NCBI RefSeq assembly: GCF_900187885.1
Contig: NZ_FYEK01000035.1
Coordinates: 41,726-105,725 of the forward strand
Direction of reading: 5' to 3'
Origin: Thermoflexus hugenholtzii JAD2
GTDB lineage: Bacteria > Chloroflexota > Anaerolineae > Thermoflexales > Thermoflexaceae
DNA: 64,000 nucleotides
In this document: in pieces, positions 9,089 to 19,063 of the stretch
How positions within the stretch are numbered: position 1 is the first letter of the stretch
How the letters are laid out: the number at the start of each line of letters is the position of its first letter
Made by a program: the position numbers and the translations under genes
The notes under the pieces: model-generated
Told to the model about the DNA's origin: nothing
What the model saw: the letters and a program-made list of their open reading frames with translations, nothing else
Database searches by the model: none

Positions 9089-11383
9089 TCATCCGCCGGA
9101 GCTCAGTAGGGCCCGGTAGCGCTCGGCCTGGGCAGGGTTCAGGCGCATCAAGGAGCGATACACCGCCTGGGCCTCGGAGAGACGACCGGCCTGCAGGTAT
9201 TGCTCCCCCATCCGTTCCAGATGGGCCACCGCTGCCTCGGGCTGTTCCAGCTCCAGATACAGCTGAGCCGCTTGCTGGCGCAGGGCGAGCTCCTCGGGGA
9301 AGAGCAGGATGAGCTCCTCCAGGTTCCGGGCCGCCTCCGCCAGCCGCCCAGCGGCCCGCGCCCGCTCCACCAGCTGTTGCAGCTCCTGCACCGCCGCATC
9401 CTTGCGGTTCGCCCGCAGATAGGCCTCCACCAGGCCCCAGCGGGCCTCCAGGTCCTCCGGGGCGAGGGCGCGCAACCGCTCCAGGTGTTCGATCGCCCCG
9501 CTCCAGTCCAGGCGCTGGACGGCGATCTCCACCAGCCGGCGGAGGAGGGGCGACAGCGCCGAGCCGGGGAGCCCATGGCGGGAAGCCCACGCCAGCCCCT
9601 CCCGGCCGATCCGCTCCGCCTGTTCCAGATCCGCCATCTGCATATGCGCGTCCACCAAGCCGCAGAAGGCCTGCAGCGCCCGCGGCGCATCGCCCAGGGT
9701 CTGGGCGAGCTGCAGCAGCCGCTCCAGAGCCGGCAGATCCATGGGAGCCAGCCGGGTGACCTGCTCGAAGGCAGCGAGGGCCATAGAGGGATCCTCCAGA
9801 TACAGAAAATAGGTCCCCAAGGCCCGGAATTTGTTCGCCGCCGCCGGGATGTGACGGCCCCAGGCCAGCAGCTGCCCGAGGATGAGATGGGGCAGCGGGG
9901 CGAAGGGGGCGCCGGCCAGGATCCGCAACGCCTCCTCCAGCGCGCTGTAGAACAGGCCTAGCTGGGCCCACGTATAGGTTTGCCCCAGATCCAGGAGCAC
10001 CCGCTCCCCCTGGGGAGAGAGCAGGACGTCGGCCAGGGTGAGCCGGAACGGCGTGCCGGCGGTCCATTGATCCAGCGCCTGGCGGATCCAGAGGATCCGA
10101 TCCTCCCAGGTCGGACTCTCCAGGATCTGACGGGCCCCCTCCAGGAGAGCCGCCTGACGCTCCGGATGCCGGGGGAGCCAGGAGCGTAGGAAGCGATAAC
10201 GCTCCCGGAGGACCTCCCGGCTTTCCTCCCGGGCCAGCTCCTGATCCAGGGATTCCAGGGCCTCCAGGTAGCGCAGGGCGGCGGACGCCGCCGCGCCCTG
10301 CCGTTCCTCACAGCGGGCCAGCAGGAGAAGACCGGCGAAGGCGTAGGTGGGGACATCTGTGGCGCGCCGGAGATACGAGGCGGCTTCCTCGCAACGCCGG
10401 AGCTCAGCCAGCGCGGCGCCGATGGCGAAGGGCAGGGCCGGGTGCTCCAGCCCGGCGGCGCGCACCTGCTCGTAGAAGGCCAGCGCCTCCCGCAGCTGGC
10501 CCTGAGCGTGGGCGTCCACCGCCCGGCCCAGGAGGGCATGGATCCGGAACCACTCTGATTCAGAGAACGAACCCGGCTCCTCCGAGAACACGAGATCCGC
10601 CAGCTCCCGGAGCGCCTGGGAGAGGGCGCGGCGGATCGGATCCGCAGGGGCTTCGGCCTCCTCCGGGGCCAGCATCCAGAGGGCCTCAGCCCGGGCCTGC
10701 TCCGCCTCGGCGCCTTCGGCCCTGGACGTCGGCCGGGGCAACGGACCGGTGCCGGTCCGCCGGGCCAGCTGGACGCGCAGCCAGTCCCGGGCCTGCAAGG
10801 CCTGCGGATGATCCGGATCCAGGGCGAGGGCGGCGTCGATGGCCTCGAGGGCCCGCTGCAGGTCCCCTTGCTGGATCCAGGCGCGGGCGAGGGCCAGATC
10901 CACCCGAATCGCCGCCTCCCGCTGATCCAGCTGGCGATACGCCTGGGCCAGGGCCTCCAGCGTCTCGATCCGGCCGGGATCCAGGCGGATGGCCTGGGCC
11001 CATGCCTGGATGGCGCGTCGAAGATCGCCGCGATCGGCGAACATCCGGCCGGCCCGGTGGTAATGGGCTGCCGCCTCCGCCGCCCGGCCGGCGCGCTGAT
11101 GCACTTCGGCGAGGCGCCACACCGGCGCGGGATCCTCAGGGCGGAGGCGCTCCAGCTGCCGGAAGGCCTCCAGAGCCTCTTCATAGCGCCCGGCCTCCAT
11201 ACAGGCCAGGCCCAGCCCGGTCAGGGCCTCCGGCTCCTCCGGGGCCACCGTCAGGGCCTCCCGATAAGCCGCGATGGCGGCCGCCCACTGTTTCTGCCAG
11301 AGCGCGGCATGGCCGCGCTGCAACGCCTGTTCATACCGCAGGCGCTCTTCCCCCACCGCGGGTCCCCCGCCTGTTGGATCCAT
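9089..11383 (-). CDS. Large tetratricopeptide-repeat protein
   Basis: A soluble 764-residue protein made almost wholly of TPR helices, for example A.YREAL..AP..PEAL.GLG and YEEALEAFRQLERLRPEDP. The repeats are clearest at about 20-260 and 520-760 and more degenerate between. There is no signal peptide, membrane helix or catalytic motif, so a scaffold role is likely and the partner is unknown. ATG 11383 is preferred over the adjacent TTG. No Shine-Dalgarno is seen, and a TATACT -10 ends only nine bases before the ATG, which suggests a nearly leaderless message. Confidence 0.8.
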   Translation of the reverse strand: MDPTGGGPAVGEERLRYEQALQRGHAALWQKQWAAAIAAYREALTVAPEEPEALTGLGLACMEAGRYEEALEAFRQLERLRPEDPAPVWRLAEVHQRAGRAAEAAAHYHRAGRMFADRGDLRRAIQAWAQAIRLDPGRIETLEALAQAYRQLDQREAAIRVDLALARAWIQQGDLQRALEAIDAALALDPDHPQALQARDWLRVQLARRTGTGPLPRPTSRAEGAEAEQARAEALWMLAPEEAEAPADPIRRALSQALRELADLVFSEEPGSFSESEWFRIHALLGRAVDAHAQGQLREALAFYEQVRAAGLEHPALPFAIGAALAELRRCEEAASYLRRATDVPTYAFAGLLLLARCEERQGAAASAALRYLEALESLDQELAREESREVLRERYRFLRSWLPRHPERQAALLEGARQILESPTWEDRILWIRQALDQWTAGTPFRLTLADVLLSPQGERVLLDLGQTYTWAQLGLFYSALEEALRILAGAPFAPLPHLILGQLLAWGRHIPAAANKFRALGTYFLYLEDPSMALAAFEQVTRLAPMDLPALERLLQLAQTLGDAPRALQAFCGLVDAHMQMADLEQAERIGREGLAWASRHGLPGSALSPLLRRLVEIAVQRLDWSGAIEHLERLRALAPEDLEARWGLVEAYLRANRKDAAVQELQQLVERARAAGRLAEAARNLEELILLFPEELALRQQAAQLYLELEQPEAAVAHLERMGEQYLQAGRLSEAQAVYRSLMRLNPAQAERYRALLSSGG

Positions 11384-11392
11384 CAAAGTCCA

Positions 11393-11398
11393 AGTATA
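11393..11398 (-). promoter_or_regulatory. -10 element of the TPR gene (near-leaderless)
   Basis: TATACT reads leftward and ends nine bases before the ATG at 11383. Transcription would start about three bases before the start codon. The -35 region (TTTCAA) is weak and overlaps the -35 of the divergent proS promoter. Confidence 0.5.
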
Positions 11399-11415
11399 CC
11401 AGCGGAGAAGGTGGC

Positions 11416-11444
11416 TTGAAAGGGCCCTTCGGGGCCGCTACAAT
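11416..11444 (+). promoter_or_regulatory. Sigma70-type promoter of proS
   Basis: TTGAAA (11416-11421), a 17-base spacer and TACAAT (11439-11444). The start codon is 57 bases past the -10. No T-box or other synthetase leader signal is visible in the short leader. Confidence 0.75.
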
Positions 11445-11488
11445 AGGCCTTAGATCCTGGGGAAGGCAGGAGATCTTTCGCGGCGTAA

Positions 11489-12931
<1,443 letters not shown>

Positions 12932-12959
12932 TCGAACCTGCGAACGGAGGAGGGAGCCG

Positions 12960-14063
12960 ATGGATTTCGTGATCGTCGGAGCGGCGGAGACGCCGGGGCT
13001 GCGATGGTTCCGCCAGGGATTATGGCAGGCCCTGCGGGCCCACGGGCACACGTTCCTGGAGGAACCCACGCCCACTGTCCGCCTGGTGCTGAACTTCACC
13101 CGCTCGGAGCGCCCGCGCCCCTTCCGACGCAAATCCCAGGGCACCTTCGTGACCTCCATCGTCGAGCTGCCCGAGGCCCCTGCGGACTTCCTGAAGACCT
13201 GCTATCCCATCCTGGTCCGCGCCCTCTCCAACCTCCTCATCGCCCTGGTCCCAGGCGGCCGGTCCTCCTCTGTCAACGGGACGCGCTGGGAAGCGCACTT
13301 CATCACCCTGGAGCTGGGCCATTACGTGGAGGCCTGCGGGGAGGATGAGGCGGACTTCTTCGAGCGGATCTACCGGCGCCTTGCCCCCCTGGCCCAGGCC
13401 CGGCTGGTCATCAACAACGAGTTCCACCCGGATCTCCCTCCCGAGCTCTGGAACGGCAACGAGCGGACGGAGAAGTTGAAGGAAGCAGGGCGGTTCCTGG
13501 CCTCCCTGAACCTGCTGCCTGCCCCCTTCCCCCTGGAGGAGATCCTTCCGCCCCGGGATTTCCAGCACGTCAAGCGGCTTTACGGGCTGGGCGGTCTGAG
13601 CTACGGCAACCTGAGCGTGCGGGAGGACGCCCAGCGCTTCTGGATGAGCGCCAGCGGCGTGGACAAAGGCAACCTGCAGGTGATCGGGCGGGACATCCTG
13701 CTGGTGAAGGGCTACGATGCAGCGCGCAACGTGATCCTCCTCAGCGTCCCGCCCCATATCGAACCCCGACGCGTCTCCGTGGATGCCATCGAGCACTGGA
13801 TGATCTACCGAGAGCATCCTGAGGTGGGGGCGATCATCCACGTCCACGCCTGGATGGAGGGGATCCCGGTGACCACGGTGAACTATCCATGCGGGACGTG
13901 GGAGCTGGCGGCGGAGGTGGCCGAGCTGGTGCGCCAGGCCCCCGATCCCGCCCGAGCGGTGATCGGGCTGCGCAACCATGGGATCACCGTCACCGGCCGC
14001 AGCCTGGAGGATATCATGGAGCGCCTGCGCGGACGCGTCATCCCCCAGGTGCCCATGGAGTAG
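12960..14063 (+). CDS. Class II aldolase/adducin-like protein with a novel N-terminal domain
   Basis: A 367-residue protein. The C-terminal half (about 200-355) is a class II aldolase/adducin fold: GGLSYGNLSVR, SGVDKG, zinc ligands His294 and His296 in IIHVHAW, His340 in LRNHGITV, and acidic YREHPE (Glu285). The first 190 residues are not a family I recognise; they contain GGRSSSVNGTRWEAHF and a Glu-rich segment. It follows proS by 28 bases with its own GGAGGAGGGAG site. It probably cleaves or epimerises a phosphorylated sugar or methylthio-sugar; the substrate is unknown. Confidence 0.72.
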   Translation: MDFVIVGAAETPGLRWFRQGLWQALRAHGHTFLEEPTPTVRLVLNFTRSERPRPFRRKSQGTFVTSIVELPEAPADFLKTCYPILVRALSNLLIALVPGGRSSSVNGTRWEAHFITLELGHYVEACGEDEADFFERIYRRLAPLAQARLVINNEFHPDLPPELWNGNERTEKLKEAGRFLASLNLLPAPFPLEEILPPRDFQHVKRLYGLGGLSYGNLSVREDAQRFWMSASGVDKGNLQVIGRDILLVKGYDAARNVILLSVPPHIEPRRVSVDAIEHWMIYREHPEVGAIIHVHAWMEGIPVTTVNYPCGTWELAAEVAELVRQAPDPARAVIGLRNHGITVTGRSLEDIMERLRGRVIPQVPME

Positions 14064-14068
14064 AGGCC

Positions 14069-14099
14069 CAGCGCTGCTACGCCCATCGCAGCGGCGCTG
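14069..14099 (+). terminator. Weak hairpin between the aldolase-like and secreted-protein genes
   Basis: CAGCGC (14069-14074) pairs with GCGCTG (14094-14099), with an inner GCT/AGC pair. No T-run follows, so it may be only an intercistronic stem. Confidence 0.25.
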
Positions 14100-14131
14100 C
14101 GCCCCTCCCACTAGGCGGATAGGCGGATGCG

Positions 14132-15052
14132 ATGGGGGAGCCTTTCCGATTCCGGCTGTCTATCCCGGCCGCCGGGCTGTTGCTGGCGCTGGGGCTTCTG
14201 CTGAGCCCGCGGGCCCAGGGGCCCGGGGAGCGGTTCTTCCCGGAGACCGGCCACACCGTTCGGGAGCCCTTCCTGCGCTTCTTCGAGACGCACGGTGGGG
14301 TGGACTTCCTGGGCTATCCGATCACCCCGGCGGTCCCGGAGCCCCCGGATCAGATCCAGTGCTTCCAGTATGCCTGCCTGCGCTGGGAACCCCTGGCGCC
14401 GCCGGAGGAGGCCGTCCAGCTCCTCCCCATCGCTGAGGCCATGGGGCTGGGTGCGCCGCCGCTGCCGCCCGAACGCATCCCCCTGGGTCGCCCGTTCCGC
14501 CGATATATCCCGGAGACCGGGCACACGGTAAGCGCGATGTTTCTGGCCTTCTGGCTCCGCCACGGCGGCGCGAAGGTCCTGGGGAATCCCATCACAGAGC
14601 CTTTCCTGGAGAACGGCCGTATCGTCCAGGTGTTCCAGCGGATGAAGGTGGGATGGGATCCGGTGGATCAGCAGGTGCGGCCGCTGCCCCTGGGGGAGCT
14701 TTACGCCCAGGCCCGCGGGATGAGTCCCCGGGTCCCCGCCCGCATCGCCGGGCCCATGCTCGCCCTCCGGGTTCAGCTCCTCCTGCACCGCCCCATCGTG
14801 GCCGCCGGGGAAATCCAGCGGGTCACCGTGCTGGTCACCGACGAGACCGGCCGGCCGGTGCCTCAGGCCCGGGTGCGCCTGGAAGTGCCCGGGATGGATC
14901 CACAGGAGCGGATCACGGATGAGCAGGGGAAGGCGGAGGGGGCCTTCGGAGTCGGAGCCTTCCCCAGCGGGACACTGGTGGAGGTCCGGGCGGTCGCCTC
15001 GGATGGCGTCCGTCAGGCGGAGACCTTCGCGGCCTTTCGAGTCTGGCCGTGA
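14132..15052 (+). CDS. Secreted two-repeat protein with C-terminal Ig-like domain
   Basis: A 306-residue exported protein. A hydrophobic signal (about 8-29, ending near SPRAQG) is followed by two copies of a motif of about 95 residues. Copy 1 reads ETGHTVREPFLRFFE..GG..FLGYPIT, and copy 2 reads ETGHTVSAMFLAFWL..GG..VLGNPIT...IVQVFQRMKVGWDP. These LGFP-like repeats are common in Chloroflexota surface proteins. Residues about 215-306 look like a bacterial Ig or carboxypeptidase-regulatory fold (VTDETGRPVPQARVRLEVPG). A cell-surface binding role is inferred. The Shine-Dalgarno site is poor. Confidence 0.7.
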   Translation: MGEPFRFRLSIPAAGLLLALGLLLSPRAQGPGERFFPETGHTVREPFLRFFETHGGVDFLGYPITPAVPEPPDQIQCFQYACLRWEPLAPPEEAVQLLPIAEAMGLGAPPLPPERIPLGRPFRRYIPETGHTVSAMFLAFWLRHGGAKVLGNPITEPFLENGRIVQVFQRMKVGWDPVDQQVRPLPLGELYAQARGMSPRVPARIAGPMLALRVQLLLHRPIVAAGEIQRVTVLVTDETGRPVPQARVRLEVPGMDPQERITDEQGKAEGAFGVGAFPSGTLVEVRAVASDGVRQAETFAAFRVWP

Positions 15053-15080
15053 GGACGGCCCCTCTCACTCAGCAGGCTTC

Positions 15081-16790
15081 TTAGGCGGAGGCCTCCTGGA
15101 CCAGACGGCGGACCGCAGGGGCGTCCTCCTGTGCCAGGGCGGCCTCGGCCAGGGCCTGAGCCTCCTGCAAGGACCAGCGGCGGACAGCGGCTTTGACCTC
15201 CGGCACGCGCACAGGGTTCACGCTGAGCTCCCGGACCCCCAGGCCGATCAGCACGGGCACCGCCTGGAGGTCCCCCGCCAGCTCCCCGCACACCCCTACC
15301 CACTTCCCGGTCCCCTCCACGGCGGCCGTCACCTGACGGATCAAGCGCAGCACCGCCGGATGCAGGCCGTCCGCCATCCCGGCCACCGCCGGGTTGGTCC
15401 GATCCGCCGCCAGCACATACTGGGTGAGATCGTTGGTCCCGATGCTGAAGAAATCCACCCAGGGTCGGAAGTGCTCCGCCAGCAACGCCGCCGCGGGCAC
15501 CTCCACCATCATCCCCACCTGCAGGTCCTCCGGCAAAGGGACTCCCTCCCGCGCCAGAGCGGCACGCACCTCGTCCAGAAGCGCCCGGAGCCAGCGGATC
15601 TCCTCCACGGTGCTAACCATCGGGAACATGATGCGAAGGGGAAAGCCCGCGCCGGCCCGCAGCAGCGCCCGGAGCTGCTGGCGAAGCAAATCCGGATGCT
15701 GGCGCGAAAGCCGCACGCCTCGCACTCCCAGGAAGGGATTGGGCTCGGAGGGCATCGGGAGGTAAGGCAGCGGCTTGTCCCCCCCGACGTCCAGGGTGCG
15801 CACCACCACCGGCTTCCCCCCCATGGCTTCCAGGAGCGCCCGGTAGGCGGCGACCTCTTCCTCCTCGGTAGGAGCGGCCGTCCGCTCGAGATAGAGGAAC
15901 TCCGTGCGCAGCAGGCCGATGGCATCCGCTCCCCTTCGGAAAGCCTCCTGGGCGTCCTCCAGGCTCCCGACGTTGGCCGCCACCTCAATCCGGACTCCGT
16001 CGCGGGTGAGCGCCGGCTCGTGGGCGACGGCCTCCGCCTGCGCCCGCTCCGCCTGCCAGCGGGCCTGTCGCGCCCGGGCCTGGCGGATCACTTCCGGGGC
16101 GGGCTCGATCTCCACCCAGCCCGCCTCGCCATCCACCAGGAGCGTCGCGCCGTCGGGGACAGCTCGGAGCGCCGATCCCACCGCCACCACGGCGGGCACT
16201 CCGAGCCGGCGGGCGAGGATGGCGGCGTGGGCCGTCGGCCCGCCCCCCTCAGTCACGAACGCCAGCACCCGCTGGGGATCCAGACGAACCGTTTCGGAAG
16301 GCAGCAGGTCGTCGGCGACAACGATCACCGGATGGGCCGGCATGGCCGGCTCCTCCGGAGCGCCCATCAAATGACGGAGCACCCGGTTCCCCACATCCCG
16401 CACATCCGCTGCCCGGGCCTGGAAATAGGGGTCCGGCAACGCCGCCAGCTGGGCGACAAAAGCTTCCACCGCCTGGCTCCATGCGGCCTCAGCGGAAGCC
16501 CCTTCGGCCAGCGCCGCCTCCACCTGAGCCAAGAGCTCCGGATCCTGGAGCATCAGGGTCTGGGCCTCGAAGATGGCCAGCTCCTCCGGGGGCAGGTGAT
16601 CGCGGTTCGCTTCCTGCAGCGCCGCCAGCTCGGCGGCGGCTTGCTGCCGGGCAGCCTCCAGCCGCGCCCGCTCCACCGCGGGATCCTCCCCTCGTGCCCG
16701 CAGCGGGCCCCGCTCGGCCCGCCGGAACCACCAGGCCGGGCCGAGGGCGATCCCCGGGGAAGCCGGGAGACCCTGCAGGCGGCGGCTCAT
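15081..16790 (-). CDS. ptsI: PEP-protein phosphotransferase (enzyme I) of a dihydroxyacetone PTS
   Basis: A full-length 569-residue enzyme I that takes phosphate from PEP and passes it to HPr. The swivel domain has the phosphorylated His188 in EGGGPTAHAAI. The C-terminal PEP-binding barrel has GTNDLTQYVLAADR and the catalytic Cys in GVCGELAGD. Its ATG overlaps the HPr stop (ATGA). It is the last gene of the glycerol operon. No sugar permease is nearby, so its likely job is to feed DhaM. It corresponds to the enzyme-I-like end of fused DhaM proteins, but here it is a separate complete protein. Confidence 0.93.
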   Translation of the reverse strand: MSRRLQGLPASPGIALGPAWWFRRAERGPLRARGEDPAVERARLEAARQQAAAELAALQEANRDHLPPEELAIFEAQTLMLQDPELLAQVEAALAEGASAEAAWSQAVEAFVAQLAALPDPYFQARAADVRDVGNRVLRHLMGAPEEPAMPAHPVIVVADDLLPSETVRLDPQRVLAFVTEGGGPTAHAAILARRLGVPAVVAVGSALRAVPDGATLLVDGEAGWVEIEPAPEVIRQARARQARWQAERAQAEAVAHEPALTRDGVRIEVAANVGSLEDAQEAFRRGADAIGLLRTEFLYLERTAAPTEEEEVAAYRALLEAMGGKPVVVRTLDVGGDKPLPYLPMPSEPNPFLGVRGVRLSRQHPDLLRQQLRALLRAGAGFPLRIMFPMVSTVEEIRWLRALLDEVRAALAREGVPLPEDLQVGMMVEVPAAALLAEHFRPWVDFFSIGTNDLTQYVLAADRTNPAVAGMADGLHPAVLRLIRQVTAAVEGTGKWVGVCGELAGDLQAVPVLIGLGVRELSVNPVRVPEVKAAVRRWSLQEAQALAEAALAQEDAPAVRRLVQEASA

Positions 16791-17068
16791 CCCCCATCCT
16801 CCCCGAACCGCGACTCCACCAGGGCCTGGAGGGTGGCGATGGCCTCCTCCTCATCCGGCCCTTCGGCGACGATCTCGATCTCGTGGCCGTGCTCCGCCCC
16901 CAGGGTGAGCACCGCCAGGATCGCCTTGGCGTTCACCGGTGGGGTTCCCCGGGTGAGGTTCCGCACCGTGATGTTCGAACGAAAGCGCGCGGCCGTCTGG
17001 ACGAACACCGCTGCCGGCCGCGCGTGTAACCCGACCGCGTTGGTGAGCGTGAGCCTCACCTGCCGCAT
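16787..17068 (-). CDS. HPr-type phosphocarrier protein without the regulatory serine
   Basis: A 93-residue HPr. The phosphate-accepting His15 is in GLHARPAA. The position of regulatory Ser46 of Firmicute HPr is Ala49 here (NAKAILAVLTLG), so HPr kinase control is not expected. It lies between DhaM-EIIA (27-base gap) and enzyme I (overlap) and should relay phosphate between them. It is equivalent to the HPr segment of multidomain DhaM. Confidence 0.93.
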   Translation of the reverse strand: MRQVRLTLTNAVGLHARPAAVFVQTAARFRSNITVRNLTRGTPPVNAKAILAVLTLGAEHGHEIEIVAEGPDEEEAIATLQALVESRFGEDGG

Positions 17069-17095
17069 CCGCCTCCGGACCTCCGTGGGATCTCC

Positions 17096-17497
17096 TCAAC
17101 GGATCACCTTAGGCATCCGACAAGCCTCCACCGCCGAGGCTTCCACCTCCGTCGCCCCCTTCCCAATGGCGGCCTCCACGGCGGCGACGATGGCCCCCTC
17201 GACCAGGGGCGCCTGGCTGAGGAGGATACGCGGGCGGACCTCGGGGGGAAGCATCTCCATGGCCATCTGCGTTCCTATCACCGCGCTCCCCAGATCCATC
17301 AGGACCAGCACCTCATCCGCCTGGGAGAGGGCAGCCTCCAGGGCCTCGCGGATCCGCTCGACGTTGGTGCCCAGGGTCTGAGCGTCCAGGCCGCCCGCGG
17401 CGAAAATGGGGACACGGCCCTGGGCCATCTGGTCCGCCAATTCCTTCACCCCCTCCGCCAGCTTGGCGCTGTGGGCCACGATCACCAGGGCAACCAT
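17096..17497 (-). CDS. dhaM: DhaM EIIA domain, PTS-dependent dihydroxyacetone kinase
   Basis: A 133-residue protein matching the EIIA-mannose-like domain of DhaM. The phosphorylated His9 is in IVAHSAKLAEGV; AAGGLDAQTLGTNVERI and VLMDLGSAVIGTQMAME complete the family pattern. In the known cycle it phosphorylates ADP bound to DhaL, which then transfers phosphate to dihydroxyacetone on DhaK. In E. coli this domain is fused to HPr and an enzyme I piece; here the three are separate adjacent genes. Confidence 0.92.
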   Translation of the reverse strand: MVALVIVAHSAKLAEGVKELADQMAQGRVPIFAAGGLDAQTLGTNVERIREALEAALSQADEVLVLMDLGSAVIGTQMAMEMLPPEVRPRILLSQAPLVEGAIVAAVEAAIGKGATEVEASAVEACRMPKVIR

Positions 17498-17507
17498 GGA
17501 GGCTCCC

Positions 17508-18053
17508 TTATCGAGGCTGAGAGACAGGCTCGCCCACCAGGGCGGCCACCAGCTCCCGGCAGAAGGCCGGGATATCCGGAACCACCCGACCCCAGACCAG
17601 ATTGCCGTCCCGGAAGGCCGGCTCGTCGACCCAGATCGCCCCGGCGTTGATCAGGTCATCTTTGATCCCCAAACTGCCGGTGGCCCGATGACCCCGCACG
17701 ATCCCGGCGGAGATCCCCACCTGGCCGCCGTGGCAGATCATGGCCACGATCTTGCCCTGGCGGTAGGCGTCGCGGACCAGGCGGAGGACCGCCTCGTAAC
17801 GGCGGAGCTTGTCGGGGGCCCAGCCGCCGGGAACCACCACGGCGTCGAAGTCCGTTGCGGAGACCTGATCGGCGGCCACATCCGCCTTCGCCGTCAACCC
17901 ACCGCTCTTGCTGCGGACCACTTTCCCGGCCTCCAGGCCGACCACGGTCACCGAGGCCCCTTCTTCCTGCAGGCGCATCAGCGGGACCCAGAACTCCAGG
18001 TCCTCGAAACCTTCCTCCACCAGGATGGCCACCTTCTTGCCGCTTAAGCGCAT
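17508..18053 (-). CDS. DJ-1/PfpI family protein
   Basis: A 181-residue class I glutamine-amidotransferase-like protein. Its nucleophile elbow is AMICHGGQ with Cys107 and His108, and the partner acid lies in VEEGFEDLE (Glu14/15). Relatives are proteases, chaperones or deglycases that remove methylglyoxal adducts. The position 10 bases before dhaM suggests protection from methylglyoxal formed from DHAP or dihydroxyacetone. That link is inferred from context and not proven by the motifs. Confidence 0.85.
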   Translation of the reverse strand: MRLSGKKVAILVEEGFEDLEFWVPLMRLQEEGASVTVVGLEAGKVVRSKSGGLTAKADVAADQVSATDFDAVVVPGGWAPDKLRRYEAVLRLVRDAYRQGKIVAMICHGGQVGISAGIVRGHRATGSLGIKDDLINAGAIWVDEPAFRDGNLVWGRVVPDIPAFCRELVAALVGEPVSQPR

Positions 18054-18102
18054 CGCCTTTCACCTCCACCCCATGATCTTCCCGCCGTCATGGGTGCCCC
18101 GA

Positions 18103-18735
18103 TCAGGCCCCTTCAACAGTGAGCGGCTGACAGGCCGGGCACGTTTCCACCTCCCATACCCGCTCCAGGGCCGCCGCGTCGATGGCCTCGGGGGGTCCCT
18201 CCCGGAAGCCGACGGCGCCGCACCGGCAAGCATACCAACCCGGGGGGATCTCCTCAAAAGATCGGGCGGGTCCCAGATCGATCTCCTCCACGCCTATGCG
18301 CCAGCGGGCATTGGTGAACAGCCGACGGCAACCCACAGCCCGGAGCTTGCGGATGTAGAGCGGGAACGAGGCGCAGTGTCGCATCAACAGCACCGCGGTG
18401 TCCACCGGGGGAAAGGGCCAGGTCCGCGCGTCGGCCCAGACCACGAGCAGGCGCCCCTCCCGGAGCGGGATCGGCCGCTCCCAGCGCAAGATGCCCGGGG
18501 AGAGGCCCAGGGCCTGCAGCCCTCGGGCCAGCACCGCCCACTGGCGCTCCACCGCGATCACCCGGGCCCCCGCCTCGACCATCCGCAGGGCCAGCCGCAG
18601 ATCCCCGGCGCCGATTTCTAAGATGCACTCCCCGGGCCGGAGGCGCTCCAGGATCCTGCGGTAGGCCTCCTCCTCATAGGGCGCCCACAGAGTTTCCCAG
18701 TCCAGCGCTATAAGCCTCGGGAGCGGATCAGCCAT
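18103..18735 (-). CDS. SAM methyltransferase-like protein with a C-terminal Cys cluster
   Basis: A 210-residue protein. Residues 36-60 (GECILEIGAGDLRLAL) form a class I SAM-binding motif I, similar to the KsgA/Erm family. The later motifs are weak. The C-terminal 45 residues carry YACRCGAV and ETCPACQ, a possible zinc ribbon. The ATG at 18735 overlaps the end of the SdhD-like gene by 28 bases, so the gene is in the glycerol operon. The substrate is unknown and loss of methyltransferase activity is possible. Confidence 0.6.
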   Translation of the reverse strand: MADPLPRLIALDWETLWAPYEEEAYRRILERLRPGECILEIGAGDLRLALRMVEAGARVIAVERQWAVLARGLQALGLSPGILRWERPIPLREGRLLVVWADARTWPFPPVDTAVLLMRHCASFPLYIRKLRAVGCRRLFTNARWRIGVEEIDLGPARSFEEIPPGWYACRCGAVGFREGPPEAIDAAALERVWEVETCPACQPLTVEGA

Positions 18736-19037
18736 GAGAGCCACATCCCATAGCCAATGATCCCCAGCGCCAGCAACGTCAGGCCCCGCTTCAGCCAGCG
18801 GTCCGTCGCCGGGCGGATGCCCAGATCCAGGAGGATGGCCCGCACCCCCATCAGCGCGTGGGCGGTGACCACAATCAGCAGCGCGATCTCCCAGGCGAAA
18901 ACCAGGGGATGAGAGAGGTAGGCCACCACATCGCGGTAAGTGCGCAGACCGCCCTCCACCACGAAGTGATTGAAGATCATATGCAGGGCCAGCAGGACCA
19001 GAAGAAGCAATCCGGTGAACGCCTGCCAGATCCACAT
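18708..19037 (-). CDS. SdhD-like haem anchor subunit in the glycerol operon
   Basis: A 109-residue protein with three transmembrane helices. His60 in TAHALMGVRAILLD aligns with the haem ligand of E. coli SdhD, and Asp71 is kept. The next residue, which is the quinone-binding Tyr83 in E. coli, is Leu72 here. HALMGVR closely matches HALNGVR of the neighbouring SdhC-like subunit, so the two anchors look paralogous. It should seat the Fe-S subunit on the membrane and pass electrons to quinone. The residue numbering of E. coli is from memory. Confidence 0.82.
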   Translation of the reverse strand: MWIWQAFTGLLLLVLLALHMIFNHFVVEGGLRTYRDVVAYLSHPLVFAWEIALLIVVTAHALMGVRAILLDLGIRPATDRWLKRGLTLLALGIIGYGMWLSWLIRSRGL

Positions 19038-19063
19038 GGCGCGCCTCTTTCCGCAATCTTAAA

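Noticed and set aside
14919..17381. An 820-codon plus-strand open frame
   Set aside because: Antisense to enzyme I, HPr and dhaM, all of which have complete active-site motifs; the frame itself has low-complexity composition.
18736..19056. Upstream extension of the methyltransferase-like frame
   Set aside because: The extra residues are the out-of-frame shadow of the SdhD-like gene; the ATG at 18735 begins the recognisable protein.
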